NCBI GenBank assembly: GCA_034401795.1
Contig: CM067374.1
Coordinates: forward strand, 94,580,398-94,644,397
Length of the DNA: 64,000 bases
Direction: 5' to 3'
From: Chaetoderma sp. LZ-2023a
Taxonomy: Eukaryota > Mollusca > Caudofoveata > Chaetodermatida > Chaetodermatidae
Shown: piece by piece, positions 21,771-34,769 of the stretch
How the letters are laid out: each line of letters opens with the position of its first letter
Numbering within the stretch: the first letter of the stretch is position 1
The notes under the pieces: generated by a model
The model's database searches: none
Told to the model about the DNA's origin: nothing
The model's input: only the letters and a program-made list of their open reading frames with translations
Position numbers and translations under genes: made by a program

Positions 21771-24700
21771 CAGTCGATGGACCTTTAAATGTTATACAAT
21801 TCCTACAGTTGATTGATCTTTAAACATTGTACAATTCCTACAGTTGACTGACCTGTAAACGTTATTCAATTCGTGCAGTTGACGGACCTGTACACGTTAT
21901 ACAATTCGTACAGTTGACGGACCCTTTAAACGTTATACAATTCCTACAGTTGTCGGACCTTTAAATGTTATACAATTCCTACAGTTGACTGACCTGTAAA
22001 CGCTATACACCTCGTACAGTTGACTGACCGTTAAACGTTATACAATTCCTACAATTGACAGACCTTTAAATGTTATACAATTCCTACAGTTGACTGACCT
22101 GTAAACGTAATACAATTCCTACAGCTGCCGGACAATTAAATATTATACAATTCCTACAGTTGACCTGTAAACGTTAGACAATTCCTACGGTTGACTTACC
22201 TTTAAATGTTATAAAATTCCTACAGTTGACTGACCTGTACACGTTATACAATTCCTACAGTTGCTGGACCTTTAAATGTTATACACTTCTTACAGTTGAC
22301 GGACCTGTAAACGTTATACAATTCCTACAGTTGACTGACCTTTACACATTATACAATTCCTACAGTTGACAGACCTTTAAATATTATACAATTCGTACAG
22401 TTGACGGACCCTTAAATGTTATACAATTCCTACAGTTGCTGGACCTTTAAATGTTATACAATTCCCACAGTTGATGGACCTTTAAATGTTAGACAATTCC
22501 TACAGTTGGCGGACCTTTAAATGTTAGACAATTACTACAGTTGACGGACCCTTAAATCTTATACAATTCGTACAGTTGACGGACCCTTCAACGTTATACA
22601 ATTCGTACAGTTGACAGACCTTTAAGTGTTATACAATTCATACAGTTGACGGACACTTAAATGTCATACAATTCCTACAGTTGATGGACCTTTAAATGTT
22701 ATACAATTCTTACAGTTGATGGACCTTAAACGTTATACAATTCCTACAGTTGACTGACCAGTAAACGTTATACAATTCGTGCAGTTGACGGACCTTTAAA
22801 TGGTATACAATTCCTACCGTTAACTGACCTGTGAACGTTATACAATTCGTACAGTTGACTGACCTTTGAATGTTATACAATTCCTACAGTTGACTGACCT
22901 GTAAACGTTATACAATTCCTACAGTTGACGGACATTTGAATGTTATACAATTCCTACATTTGACTGACCTGTAAACGTTATACAATTCCTAGAGTTTACG
23001 GACCTCAAAGTGTTTTACAATTCCTACAATTTACGGACCTGTAAACGTTATACAATTCGTACAGTTGACTGACCTTTGAACGTTATACAATTCCTACAGC
23101 TGACAGATCTTTAAATAGTATACAATTCGTACAATTGGCGGACCTTTAAATGTTATACAATTCGTACAGCTGACGGACCTTTAAATGCTATACAATTCCT
23201 ACAGTTGACAGACCTTTACATCTTATACAATTCCTACAGTTGATGGACCTTTAAACATTATACAATTCCTACAGTTGACAGACCTTTACATCTTATACAA
23301 TTCCTACAGTTGATGGACCTTTAAACGTTATACAATTCCTACAGTTGACTGACCTGTAAACGTTATACAATTCCTACAGTTGACGGACCTTTAAATGTTA
23401 TACGTTTCCCACAGTTGATGGACCCTTAAACGTTATACAATTGACAGTCCTTTACATATTATACAGTTCGTACAGTTGACGGACCCTTAAATGTTATACA
23501 ATTCCTACAGTCGATGGACCTTTAAATGTTATACAATTCCTACAGTTGATTGATCTTTAAACATTGTACAATTCCTACAGTTGACTGACCTGTAAACGTT
23601 ATTCAATTCGTGCAGTTGACGGACCTTTAAATGTTATACAATTCCTACAGTTGACTGACCTGTACACGTTATACAATTCGTACAGTTGACGGACCCTTTA
23701 AACGTTATACAATTCCTACAGTTGACGGACCTTTAAATGTTATACAATTCCTACAGTTGACTGACCTGTAAACGCTATACACCTCGTACAGTTGACTGAC
23801 CGTTAAACGTTATACAATTCCTACAATTGACAGACCTTTAAATGTTATACAATTCCTACAGTTGGCTGACCTGTAAACGTAATACAATTCCTACAGCTGC
23901 CGGACAATTAAATATTATACAATTCCTACAGTTGACCTGTAAACGTTATACAATTCGTACAGTTGACGGACATTTAAATATTATACAATTCCTACAGTTG
24001 ACCTGTAAACGTTAGACAATTCCTACAGTTGACTTACCTTTAAATGTTATAAAATTCCTACAGTTGACTGACCTGTACACGTTATACAATTCCTACAGTT
24101 GCTGGACCTTTAAATGTTATACACTTCTTACAGTTGACGGACCTGTAAACGTTATACAATTCCTACAGTTGACTGACCTTTACACATTATACAATTCCTA
24201 CAGTTGACAGACCTTTAAATATTATACAATTCGTACAGTTGACGGACCCTTAAATGTTATACAATTCCTACAGTTGCTGGACCTTTAAATGTTATACAAT
24301 TCCCACAGTTGATGGACCTTTAAATGTTAGACAATTCCTACAGTTGGCGGACCTTTAAATGTTAGACAATTACTACAGTTGACGGACCCTTAAATCTTAT
24401 ACAATTCGTACAGTTGACGGACCCTTCAACGTTATACAATTCGTACAGTTGACAGACCTTTAAGTGTTATACAATTCATACAGTTGACGGACACTTAAAT
24501 GTCATACAATTCCTACAGTTGATGGACCTTTAAATGTTATACAATTCTTACAGTTGATGGACCTTAAACGTTATACAATTCCTACAGTTGACTGACCAGT
24601 AAACGTTATACAATTCGTGCAGTTGACGGACCTTTAAATGGTATACAATTCCTACCGTTAACTGACCTGTGAACGTTATACAATTCGTACAGTTGACTGA

Positions 24701-27180
24701 CCTTTGAATGTTATACAATTCCTACAGTTGACTGACCTGTAAACGTTATACAATTCCTACAGTTGACGGACATTTGAATGTTATACAATTCCTACATTTG
24801 ACTGACCTGTAAACGTTATACAATTCCTAGAGTTTACGGACCTCAAAGTGTTTTACAATTCCTACAATTTACGGACCTGTAAACGTTATACAATTCGTAC
24901 AGTTGACTGACCTTTGAACGTTATACAATTCCTACAGCTGACAGATCTTTAAATAGTATACAATTCGTACAATTGGCGGACCTTTAAATGTTATACAATT
25001 CGTACAGCTGACGGACCTTTAAATGCTATACAATTCCTACAGTTGACAGACCTTTACATCTTATACAATTCCTACAGTTGATGGACCTTTAAACATTATA
25101 CAATTCCTACAGTTGACAGACCTTTACATCTTATACAATTCCTACAGTTGATGGACCTTTAAACGTTATACAATTCCTACAGTTGACTGACCTGTAAACG
25201 TTATACAATTCCTACAGTTGACGGACCTTTAAATGTTATACGTTTCCCACAGTTGATGGACCCTTAAACGTTATACAATTGACAGTCCTTTACATATTAT
25301 ACAGTTCGTACAGTTGACGGACCCTTAAATGTTATACAATTCCTACAGTCGATGGACCTTTAAATGTTATACAATTCCTACAGTTGATTGATCTTTAAAC
25401 ATTGTACAATTCCTACAGTTGACTGACCTGTAAACGTTATTCAATTCGTGCAGTTGACGGACCTTTAAATGTTATACAATTCCTACAGTTGACTGACCTG
25501 TACACGTTATACAATTCGTACAGTTGACGGACCCTTTAAACGTTATACAATTCCTACAGTTGACGGACCTTTAAATGTTATACAATTCCTACAGTTGACT
25601 GACCTGTAAACGCTATACACCTCGTACAGTTGACTGACCGTTAAACGTTATACAATTCCTACAATTGACAGACCTTTAAATGTTATACAATTCCTACAGT
25701 TGGCTGACCTGTAAACGTAATACAATTCCTACAGCTGCCGGACAATTAAATATTATACAATTCCTACAGTTGACCTGTAAACGTTATACAATTCGTACAG
25801 TTGACGGACATTTAAATATTATACAATTCCTACAGTTGACCTGTAAACGTTAGACAATTCCTACAGTTGACTTACCTTTAAATGTTATAAAATTCCTACA
25901 GTTGACTGACCTGTACACGTTATACAATTCCTACAGTTGCTGGACCTTTAAATGTTATACACTTCTTACAGTTGACGGACCTGTAAACGTTATACAATTC
26001 CTACAGTTGACTGACCTTTACACATTATACAATTCCTACAGTTGACAGACCTTTAAATATTATACAATTCGTACAGTTGACGGACCCTTAAATGTTATAC
26101 AATTCCTACAGTTGCTGGACCTTTAAATGTTATACAATTCCCACAGTTGATGGACCTTTAAATGTTAGACAATTCCTACAGTTGGCGGACCTTTAAATGT
26201 TAGACAATTACTACAGTTGACGGACCCTTAAATCTTATACAATTCGTACAGTTGACGGACCCTTCAACGTTATACAATTCGTACAGTTGACAGACCTTTA
26301 AGTGTTATACAATTCATACAGTTGACGGACACTTAAATGTCATACAATTCCTACAGTTGATGGCCCTGTAAATGTTATACAATTCCTACAGTTGATGGAC
26401 CTTTAAACGTTATACAATTCCTACAGTTGACTGACTGACCAGTAAACGTTATACAATTCGTGCAGTTGACGGACCTTTAAATGGTATACAATTCCTACAG
26501 TTAACTGACCTGTGAACGTTATACAATTCGTACAGTTGACTGACCTTTGAACGTTATACAATTCCTACAGTTGACTGACCTGTAAACGTTATACAATTCC
26601 TACAGTTGACGGACATTTGAATGTTATACAATTCCTACATTTGACTGACCTGTAAACGTTATACAATTCCTAGAGTTTACGGACCTCTAAGTGTTTTACA
26701 ATTCCTACAGTTTACGGACCTGTAAACGTTATACAATTCGTACAGTTGACTGACCTTTGAACGTTATACAATTCCTACAGCTGACAGACCTTTAGATAGT
26801 ATACAATTCGTACAATTGGCGGACCCTTAAATGTTATACAATTCCTACAGTTTGTGGACCTTTAAATGTTATACAATTCCTACAGTTGATGGACCCTTCA
26901 ACTTTATACAATTCGTACAGTTTACGGACCTCTAAGTGTTTTACAATTCCTACAATTTACGGACCTGTAAACGTTATACAATTCGTACAGTTGACTGACC
27001 TTTGAACGTTATACAATTCCTACAGCTGACAGATCTTTAAATAGTATACAATTCGTACAATTGGCGCACCTTTAAATGTTATACAATTCGTACAGTTGAC
27101 GGACCTTTAAATGCTATACAATTCCTACAGTTCATGGTCCTTTAAATGTTATACAATTCCTACAGTTAATGGACCTTTAA
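21771..27180. repeat. Higher-order repeats of 1,737 and 1,838 bp within the satellite
   Basis: The marker CAGTCGATGG occurs at 21,771, 23,508 and 25,346. The sequence after each repeats the same ordered series of monomer variants. The second and third copies are almost identical to about 26,350. The first is 101 bp shorter, explained by two missing blocks of about 65 and 35 bp. After 26,350 the third copy diverges and then resumes. Confidence 0.85.
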
Positions 27181-27592
27181 ACGTTATACAATTCTTACAG
27201 TTGACGGACCTGTAAACATTATACAATTCGTACAGTTGAGTGACCTTTAAACATTATACAATTCCTACAGTTGACAGACCTTTACATCTTATACAATTCC
27301 TACAGTTGATGGACCTTTAAACGTTATACAATTCCTACAGTTGACTGACCTGTAAACGTTATACAATTCCTACAGTTGACGGACCTTTAAATGTTATACT
27401 ATTCCCACAGTTGATGGACCCTTAAACGTTATACAATTGACAGACCTTTACATATTATACAGTTCGTACAGTTGATGGACCCTTAAATGTTATACAATTC
27501 ATACAGTTGACGGACCTTTAAATGTCATACAATTCCTACAGTTGGTGGAACTTTAAATGTCATAAAATTCCTACAGTTGCCAGACATTTAAT

Positions 27593-27894
27593 TGTTCAGG
27601 ATGAAGATAAATACGTAATTCATTACGAATATTCATTGTGAATTCTTATCCATCCTATACACAGTCTCCAGTTTAAGGTGTTGCTGTATACCACTTGAAA
27701 TGAAAGAATATTTGGTGGCGTGTGATCTCCTAGATAGCCTTTAAGACGTCCAATTTCGCGAGTATTCTAAATTCACCCATTTCAAGAGACGCCCATGTAA
27801 TCAATAGGGGACAATTTTCCGAGGAGATGGTGTCGTTCTTTATATGTACTGATATCTAGCTATTTGTGTAAACATCGGCGATTTCCTTCATACT
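27593..27894. other. Satellite right flank, no gene seen
   Basis: Begins TTCAGGATGAAG, which loosely resembles the family A continuation TTTAAGATGG, then runs into unit 1-specific sequence with no recognised feature. Confidence 0.45.
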
Positions 27895-28255
27895 TTGTTG
27901 CCTTTCTTCATCCCCCCCATTTCTAGTTAAGACGCGGCCCATGTTGGAATAAATTGTCCACCAATCCCATTTTCAAGGTAACTAAACAGGTAAGCTGTTG
28001 AATATTATGAAACTAATTTTACCGTGAGCTGTTGCTATGGCAAAACAGCTCTAAGTCAAATTAGTTTTAAAATGTTCAATAGAATGTTTATTAATTTGGT
28101 AAATCATCAAAACCATACAAACCATATAAACCAAACTAGTTCGTGACGGACGCTTAGACTTTGCCGATGGACTTAGTTATTTTGATTGTGGCGTCAGTCA
28201 ACGTGTGAAGTATTTGATTGTGAAGTCACATATTTGAGTGACATATCGGGTCCCT
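27895..28255 (-). mobile_element. Family A MITE
   Basis: GC-box side with a C run at about 27,912, core arms near 27,996-28,025 and 28,055-28,085, and a CRE side with TTGATTGTGGCGTCA. Ends at GGTCCCTCC followed by AT. Confidence 0.7.
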
Positions 28256-28299
28256 CCATTGAAAGTGAATGGAAATATTGTATAGTGATATCAGGGGTG

Positions 28300-28652
28300 A
28301 AAAGGTTAATCTCTCAGTCTGCGTTGAATGGATAGCAATGACCCGCCAAGGGCATATTTCGCCAGTGTTGGGATCGATCGATTCCCCAGCTCCCTGACTA
28401 TCAATTTCCAGAAAACTATACAGGCAAGTTGTTGAATATTTTGACACTAATATGACTGGGCGCTGTTTCTGATTATCTATTGATTACATATTAAGGACAT
28501 ATAATTCATATTACAACGCTTAGTCCATCATCAATTAAGAATCTGAAACGAACTCAGCTACGTCATTCATGACGTAATTGATTATGACGTCATCCTGCAC
28601 GTCGCATAGTTGATTATGACGTCGCATGATTGAGTGACAGACTGGAATCCTC
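28300..28652 (-). mobile_element. Family A MITE right of the satellite
   Basis: GC-box side degraded; first core arm near 28,430; second arm lost. CRE side with TGACGTCA near 28,588. The end ACTGGAATCCTCC plus AT and the following TGTTCCTGCCC are shared with the right end of the unit 2 element at 46,264-46,637. Confidence 0.75.
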
Positions 28653-29263
28653 CATTGTTCCTGCCCTGCGTAAACCTTGCTTTACTCACTTATCTATCAT
28701 TCTTCAAATACCATGATGAACTGTTTTTGATTAGTCCAGTTTGAGCATATGACATGAATAGAATCCCATCAGTAATGTTGATCAAAATTGTGCTAATTGT
28801 GATAGTCATGTACGATAGCAAAATTTAAAGGTGGGACTAGGGGCGTGAGATTGAGCAAAATATGGTGATAAATCGATATATGGGAGATCGTATATCGTAT
28901 TGATATACAGTACATCTTCATTTTGAAAAATGTCTGCGTGGTGGCGACACATTAGTAATAATTTTAATTAAAAACACAGCCTAAAACTGTTGAATATTTT
29001 GGAATTAAGTTGACTTGAAACTGTTGCTGCCTATATGTCATTTCAAAATATTCATCATGTCGACATAAATCGTTCACGCCATTTCGATTGTTTTTAGTTT
29101 ATCATAGTAGCAATATACACGATATTTCATCAAATCGAGACATACTTATATCGACATACAGTATAACTCATACATAACGTAACATGTTTCCAAAGCAACA
29201 AGAACAAATTTGTCCAATACCCGCGTCATTGATATATTTTTCAATTGGGCCGTCGTAAGGTCA
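28653..29263. other. Unit backbone with family A core remnant at 28,987-29,059
   Basis: Collinear with 46,638-47,180. Contains an A+T-rich segment with TATCGATATA-like inverted repeats flanking the core remnant (also in unit 2). No gene seen. Confidence 0.6.
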
Positions 29264-29721
29264 AGTCTCTATTTTGGAAACAATGTTGCTGAAAGTTGTT
29301 GGGTTCAGTTGCATTTTAGTTTTTGACCGTAAAATTGGCCTACCTATTCGCGACCCCGCAGACACACATCAACCCAAGTTCGGAAAAGATCGCTCTATTA
29401 CAGTTATTGAAAAATGCTTCAAAAATGTCTATTTTGAAAACAATTTTGCTGAAAGCTGTTGCTATTGTGTTCAAGCCCCAAAATTGCCATACATGTTCGG
29501 ACCACATTGACAAGCTCACAGCCGAGATTTGAGAAGATTGCACCAGTAGAACCACAGTTATTAAAGAAGGCGTAAAATGTATGTTTTGGAAACTGTTTCT
29601 AAAAGCTGAAGTCGTTGCGTTTCAGACCCCGAAATAGGTACACCTGTTAGGGATCCCACGGGCATGCTTCTCTCCAAATTTGAAGAAGTTACCTCGAGTA
29701 GAACCAGAGTTAGTGCTATAA
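29264..29721. repeat. Three diverged tandem repeats of about 145-162 bp
   Basis: Copies start near 29,264, 29,426 and 29,577. Each begins with an ATTTTGGAAAC-like stretch and GCTGAAAG, passes a CCCC-AAAATTG-like stretch, and ends with GTAGAACCACAGTTA or a variant. Absent at the corresponding place in unit 2, which has other sequence. ORFs here are short and not conserved between copies. Confidence 0.65.
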
Positions 29722-31340
29722 CGTTTAACTACTGAAATGGAACAGTATTTGTTGATACGTGATGGTAATACTCTTCAACCTATCTAATTTAGCCAAATAT
29801 TCTTTCATTTCAAGAAAAATGCTTTTATAACATTGAACCAATACGGGGTGGGTGGGTATGGTCAATATTCCCAAAAACGCTTACCAGGTTGGGACAAAAT
29901 ATCCAATTGTCACATTTCCATGCAGTTTATACTGGTTATAAACTCATTTGAGACTAAGAATAATGGCGTGGCCATATCTGTCAGTCAAGTATCTGACGTC
30001 ATACCCAAATACGTCACATGTTAACTCACGTCACAATTAAAATGATGAACGTCGTCAAGAATGTCGAAAAGTCCATTATGAACTATACGTCTATGGTAAA
30101 TTTACAATTTGAAAAACATTCTGTTGAATATTTTGGTACTAATTCGATTGGGAACTATTAGTCAATTTGTTTTCAAATATTCAACACTTGTTACATGTAC
30201 CTTAAAATTCGGAATTCCGGTTTCAAATTATGTGTTTACATTGATTCTAATACACGTGTAAAGTGTGCGGAGCATAGCTAGAAATGGGAAAGTATATTGA
30301 TAGACATGGAACACTATTATATATCATGTTGATCGTGATTATTTGACCCTTTAAATGATGAATGCCATGTATCTCAATGGGCAACCATACAGGAACGCTG
30401 CTGTATATTTTGAAATGAATATAACTGCCAGCAACGGCTTCCAGGCATATTAATTTTAAAATATTTAACAAAATATGCTATATCTTGTAGGTAATATAAT
30501 TTTTCATGGATTTGTTTTTGAAATAGTTAACGCATTTCCTGCACTTGTTGCTTGGCATCAAACTAAGATATTAGATTCGCAGGGATGAAGAGGTCGGCGT
30601 TTTAATCAGTGACATTCTTGGTTGAATTGCCTTTGCCTTGTATAAACATTGTGTTAGTCGGTTATAGACCATTCTTCAAACACGACGATATTAATGGTTT
30701 GATTAGTAGAATCCGAAGAGATGACATGCATCGAACCCCTCTCAATAAGCTTGATTAAAAATTGTTGTAACAGGGCCAATGGTATCGACGTGCGTCAAAG
30801 ATGGCTGGTTAACCATTCGGACCCGGAATTTCCAGAATCTTAATTTTAAAGTTGGCCTAATCATATAGGTGATTTTTTGAATATTTTGAAACTAATTCGA
30901 CAGGGAGCTGTTACTGCCTTCCAGCCAAATTATAGTTTCGAAATATTAAAGAGAATGTTTCTGAAATTGCAAATGAATCTTTGACTTCGGTCTTTCGTGT
31001 TTAAAGGGGTTATTTCGTTGATTTGTGCAACAAGTCATTTGGAAATGTACTTCATGATGTCAACACGTGTTGTTTGTTCATCACGAGGTGTGATTGGCAT
31101 CTACATGTCCCCCAATGTTCTACGCTTGTTTCTACTTTCAAGCCATGCTTGGACTTTGTTTCATTAGATTTATCCTTATATATATGAACCTAGTCTTTTG
31201 AATTCATTTATACTCCCCAATAAACCAATATGACCCGCATTAAACGTCGCTGATTATTTTGAAATACAATTTCAGCAAGAATTGTTGCTGTACTAGGTGT
31301 CAATAATTTTCAGTCAATTATATTCAGCATATTAAGCATT
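29722..31340. other. Unit backbone with four family A elements or cores
   Basis: Collinear with 49,430-51,015. It holds a diverged forward family A element (29,965-30,294; TGACGTCA near 29,993), cores at 30,385-30,480 and 31,245-31,340, and a reverse partial element at 30,815-30,990. Each has a paralogue at the same position in unit 2, so these predate the duplication. No gene seen. Confidence 0.65.
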
Positions 31341-32333
31341 TTCCTTCCGTGTATTACGTGTATTAAGTTGTATGATTAGATGTAAACAGTTAATGACTCT
31401 ATCATTTTGTTTCTTAGTAATTCTGTACTGATGAAGATGAGAAAGTTTTGTCTAGACAGACCATTAGTGACTGGCCGAGAGGGAAAGGAATTATAGTCCC
31501 TGAAATAGCTATTCATAAATTGACATATTTACCCTGTCACGCTGAATATACGCTTCATATTTCGTTTTAAATAACTCTATCCTTTTGCTGATGAAAGATA
31601 GAATTCTGTGTCATCCAACATTATCAAGAGTTGGTATAGCTCTTCAACTCTGCAGATACCACCGAGCCCTAAACGCCGAATGAGCTAAACCGGGAACATC
31701 TGTCCTCCTCATAAAACAGTACTTCACTTGACGTAATGACAAACATCCGTTCATAGTACTCAAAATACAGGGAACCAATCAGATCCGGTTTACACCTCGG
31801 TTTGCATGGACCGACATGATGGTTTAACGGCCCACTATCCCTCCTATAGATGCTGATGCGCTATACCCCGTTACCCCGCCACCCCGTCCCCCACCCCACT
31901 ATGCTACCACCCACCCCTCATGTTTCAAATATAAACCATGCATAGAAGCCGATTTCGAATTAGATCCTACACTCGTACATTGCATAAGTGAACCATATTT
32001 GATCACGAATTATGAAATACAGAATTAAATAGATTGTAAAAAGGTTTTCTATTCTACATATAGTATTACTTTCACCTGGTACAATATCTAGAACATTCAT
32101 AGGTATTAATTACCCAGGTATAAAGTATTATGCCAAATTATTTCCGGTCTGACCAAGGCCAAATTTTGGTCAAATAGATGTGTCCGCTGGTTCGAAATTT
32201 TCACATCATCCTGATTCATATGTGAAAAGGATATATCCTGCAAACAATGGCAAGAAACGAACGAGAGAAGAATTTGTAAGGTGAAATCTTATTTTATTAC
32301 CCTTATGCGAGTTTGGCTCCTGACCACGGTACA
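31341..32333. other. Unit backbone containing the empty site of the LINE
   Basis: Collinear with 51,016-51,644 and 55,622-55,912. GATCACGAATTATGAAATAC near 32,000 is the uninterrupted counterpart of the LINE target in unit 2. A C-rich stretch lies at 31,868-31,915. No gene seen. Confidence 0.7.
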
Positions 32334-32335
32334 AT

Positions 32336-32705
32336 GGAGGCATCCAGTTTTCGCCATGCTCCACCCATCTCTAGCTAAGCTCCACCCACATTTCGTCTGT
32401 GTTTGGATTGATCGATCCCTGAACTCCATGATTATCTATTTCCAAGAAACTATTAAAGAAGCTGTTAAATATTCTGAAACTAAATTGACTTGGTGCTGTT
32501 GCTGCCTATGGCAACATCTAGGTCCAGTCAAATTAGTTTCAAAATATTGAACATCATGTAAATAGTAAAGACATACGATTCATACAACAATTCTTAGTCC
32601 GTCATCAATTATGCGTTCGTGATGACCATTTTTACGTAGCGTCATCCTACACGGCACGTAGTTGATGATGATGTCATATGATTGATAGTTAAACTGGAAA
32701 GCTCT
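32336..32705 (-). mobile_element. Family A MITE
   Basis: Bounded by AT. Ends GGAGGCATCCAGTTTT and, inverted, AGAGCTTTCCAGTTT. Full core near 32,460-32,555. Paralogue at 55,915-56,277, where the CRE sites are better preserved. Confidence 0.85.
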
Positions 32706-32732
32706 ATTTCTTATGATTACGTCAATCTAGGA

Positions 32733-33065
32733 CCCCCATCTACCGCTCAATTATATGACTTCATACTCAATTTATACGTCACATATAGACGGACGTCACA
32801 ATATATAGTGACGCATCTATCTCCGTCATGAAGATTTAAATGTCCGTAAGGTGTACGGATTGTTTGTCTCTGATGGATTTACTATTTAATACACATTATG
32901 TTGAATATTTTGAAACTAATTTAACTGGGCGCTGTTGTTGAATTGGTTACCAGGAATTTGGGATGTATGTAAATTGATTCAAACACAGGTAAATGTGAGC
33001 GGAAGTTAGCTATAAATGTGCGGGGGGGGGGGGGCTGTGGGAAGCTAGAAATGGATTTATCTATC
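32733..33065 (+). mobile_element. Family A MITE, poly-G GC box
   Basis: Unit 2 counterpart of the element at the window start, with the same missing right core arm. GGGCGGGGC is replaced by a 13-base G run at 33,022-33,034. Confidence 0.75.
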
Positions 33066-33935
33066 TATTAGTTGTTGGTGCCGATCATCAAAATAACATG
33101 CATAACAAATGATCAGTAAATATATGGCATTCGCTTTAAACCTGATATTTGTTCAAGAAAATTTAAATTTTCTCATAGAAAATGGTCATTTGAAGACCAA
33201 GAGAAGAATATTTTTGAAAATGTACCACTGGAATGACTGGCCCGGTTATCGAGTAGTCTTCTCATGGTCAACAAATGAACATTTCTCAAGACCACTGCAG
33301 AAGCTATCTTTGGTTGATATGAGTGTTAAAGCATTAACGCGGTATTCACGCACATTTGTGACTCAATCCATTCCTTGACTGACGACGTCACACTTTTGAA
33401 GCCTGTTAGCCGGTGGTTAGATTCGAACTCGAGGAACAAGAAATGCACCTTCAACTGTTCACAAGAATATATCTAGTTGCTCTATAATAGAATCTATTGG
33501 AAATTTTCGACAATTAATACTTGAAGATTATGAAGGAGCTTAAAGCAAAAGTACCCCACCCCCTCCCAACCCACTCAGCCCCACCCTCGATCTCAAACTA
33601 ATCACATTCCTAGCTTAGTTGGCAGCGGTCGGTCTGGTAGTAATTGCAAGGATAATTCGTTGCTTTGCCATGAATACTTTGCGGGCCATTAACTGTCTAG
33701 AAAACTGAATTTAATCATTGCTATTGGATATAAGTAGCTGCGTTATCCAAATGTGTCGATTCAGAGAATTACCAGAGCAAATTCTTTCCAAAAGCAGTGT
33801 CAGAATTTCATTAACACACGCCATCCTGAATTTCATCCAAACAAATGGGTACCCTGGCGCTAAATATAGACTAAATAAAGTCTGGAGAGTTGACTAAAAA
33901 CAAATTGAATACAAATTGTTGCTGCATAAAATATT
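33066..33935. other. Unit backbone with family B element (33,130-33,330)
   Basis: Near-identical to 340-1,165. The apparent 89-codon ORF at 33,109-33,378 crosses the family B repeat and is not kept open in the other units. No gene seen. Confidence 0.65.
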
Positions 33936-34305
33936 GGAGGAATCCTGTTTCTCAGTTAGTCAAATGGCGTCATTATCATCTACGTCACATGCACGCTGAC
34001 GTCATAATCAATTACGTCATGAATGACGCCATTTTACTCCGTCAAGTTGTACGAATTCTATCTCTTTCATGTTTAATAAACATTTTGTTGACTGTTTTGA
34101 AACTGATTTGACTGGCGCTGTTGCTGTCATAAGCCACAACAGCACCCATTCAAATTAGTTTAAAAAAAATTCAGCAGCTTACCTGTATACTTTTTCTGGA
34201 ACTGGATAGGCAGGCAGTTCAGGGAGCGATCGATTGGAACACAGGCAAAGTGTGGATGGAGGTTAGCTAAAAATGGGCAGGGCATAACTAAAACAGGATT
34301 CCTCC
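33936..34305 (+). mobile_element. Family A MITE with perfect 15-bp TIR
   Basis: Left end GGAGGAATCCTGTTT and right end its exact reverse complement, followed by AT. CRE arm with TGACGTCA near 34,000. Core arms near 34,085-34,120 and 34,138-34,175. Best preserved termini in the window. Paralogue at 57,601-57,972. Confidence 0.9.
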
Positions 34306-34324
34306 ATTACTCCATCTTAAATTC

Positions 34325-34545
34325 CAAATAGCCCGTCAAGTTGTACGAATTGTATGTCTTTACTATCTAATAAAGATAGGCAGCAACAGCGCCTAGTTAA
34401 ATTAGTTTCCGAGAAAATATTCATTGGCATACCTGTATAGCTTTCATGAAATTGAGAATCAGGGTACTCAGGGATTGATTGATCCCAACACGTGCAATGC
34501 ATGGGTGGAGCTTAGCTAGAGATGAGCGGATTCATCCCTTATCAG
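34325..34545 (+). mobile_element. Family A MITE, left core arm deleted
   Basis: CCGTCAAGTTGTACGAATTG, CTATCTAATAAAGATAGGC, then directly the right core arm (CAGCAACAGCGCC) and the GC-box side. Paralogue at 57,985-58,205. Confidence 0.65.
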
Positions 34546-34662
34546 TAATAGATATATATTATCGCTGATATGTAGTTATATAGTTTACAGCATCCAGGAC
34601 TGTATGTGGTTATAAATGCTATTTTATATGTGCCGTATCCATTACAATTGAAGAATACATTT

Positions 34663-34760
34663 CTAGTATACTCCGCCCATTTCTGGCCAAGCTCCGCCAA
34701 CTTTGTACGTGATTTCACACTTCAATTCCCAGAATCTAAGCTGTGGTGATTCAGATCGTA
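34663..34760 (-). mobile_element. Family A GC-box-side fragment
   Basis: CTCCGCCCATTTCTGGCC and the CCAGAATCTAAG segment, with no core. Paralogue at 58,320-58,415. Confidence 0.5.
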
Positions 34761-34769
34761 TCCATGTAG

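Larger units (their letters stand above)
18336..27592. repeat. 35-bp satellite array, about 260 monomers, derived from family A
   Basis: About 9.26 kb of head-to-tail monomers, each containing TTATACAATTC, C or G, TACAGTTGAC, GGACCTTTAAATG or the variant TGACCTGTAAACG. Period 35 with occasional 1-2-bp and partial-unit changes. The left edge (18,301-18,340) reads ACTTCATGTTTGTTAAATTG and CAAAGGCATACAATTC, which is the family A stretch between core and CRE side. The monomer itself matches the next 35 bp of family A (for example 4,850-4,890 and 44,565-44,605). No coding potential. Confidence 0.95.
1..32735 (+). repeat. Macro-tandem unit 1 (direct repeat of about 23 kb plus satellite)
   Basis: The sequence from base 5 recurs collinearly and in the same orientation from 32,741 and again from 56,313. 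Landmarks repeat in order: the AACTCGAGG-bearing stretch near 690 (also 33,423 and 57,104), the GAC-rich triplet run near 1,790 (35,050; 58,720), the block 9,963-11,740 (38,865-40,700), the block 12,290-16,740 (42,110-46,260) and the block 29,720-32,705 (49,440-56,277, interrupted by a LINE). By eye, paralogous stretches look roughly 85-95% identical with many indels. Boundaries of a tandem repeat are arbitrary; I use the window start as phase. No host gene is visible in the unit. Confidence 0.85.

Noticed and set aside
18336-27592. Bacterial-promoter-like TTGAC and TATACAAT in each satellite monomer
   Set aside because: Spacing varies, the DNA is clearly eukaryotic, and the motifs follow from the family A ancestor sequence.
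18336-27592. CRISPR array
   Set aside because: Head-to-tail 35-bp units with no unique spacers; this is a satellite.
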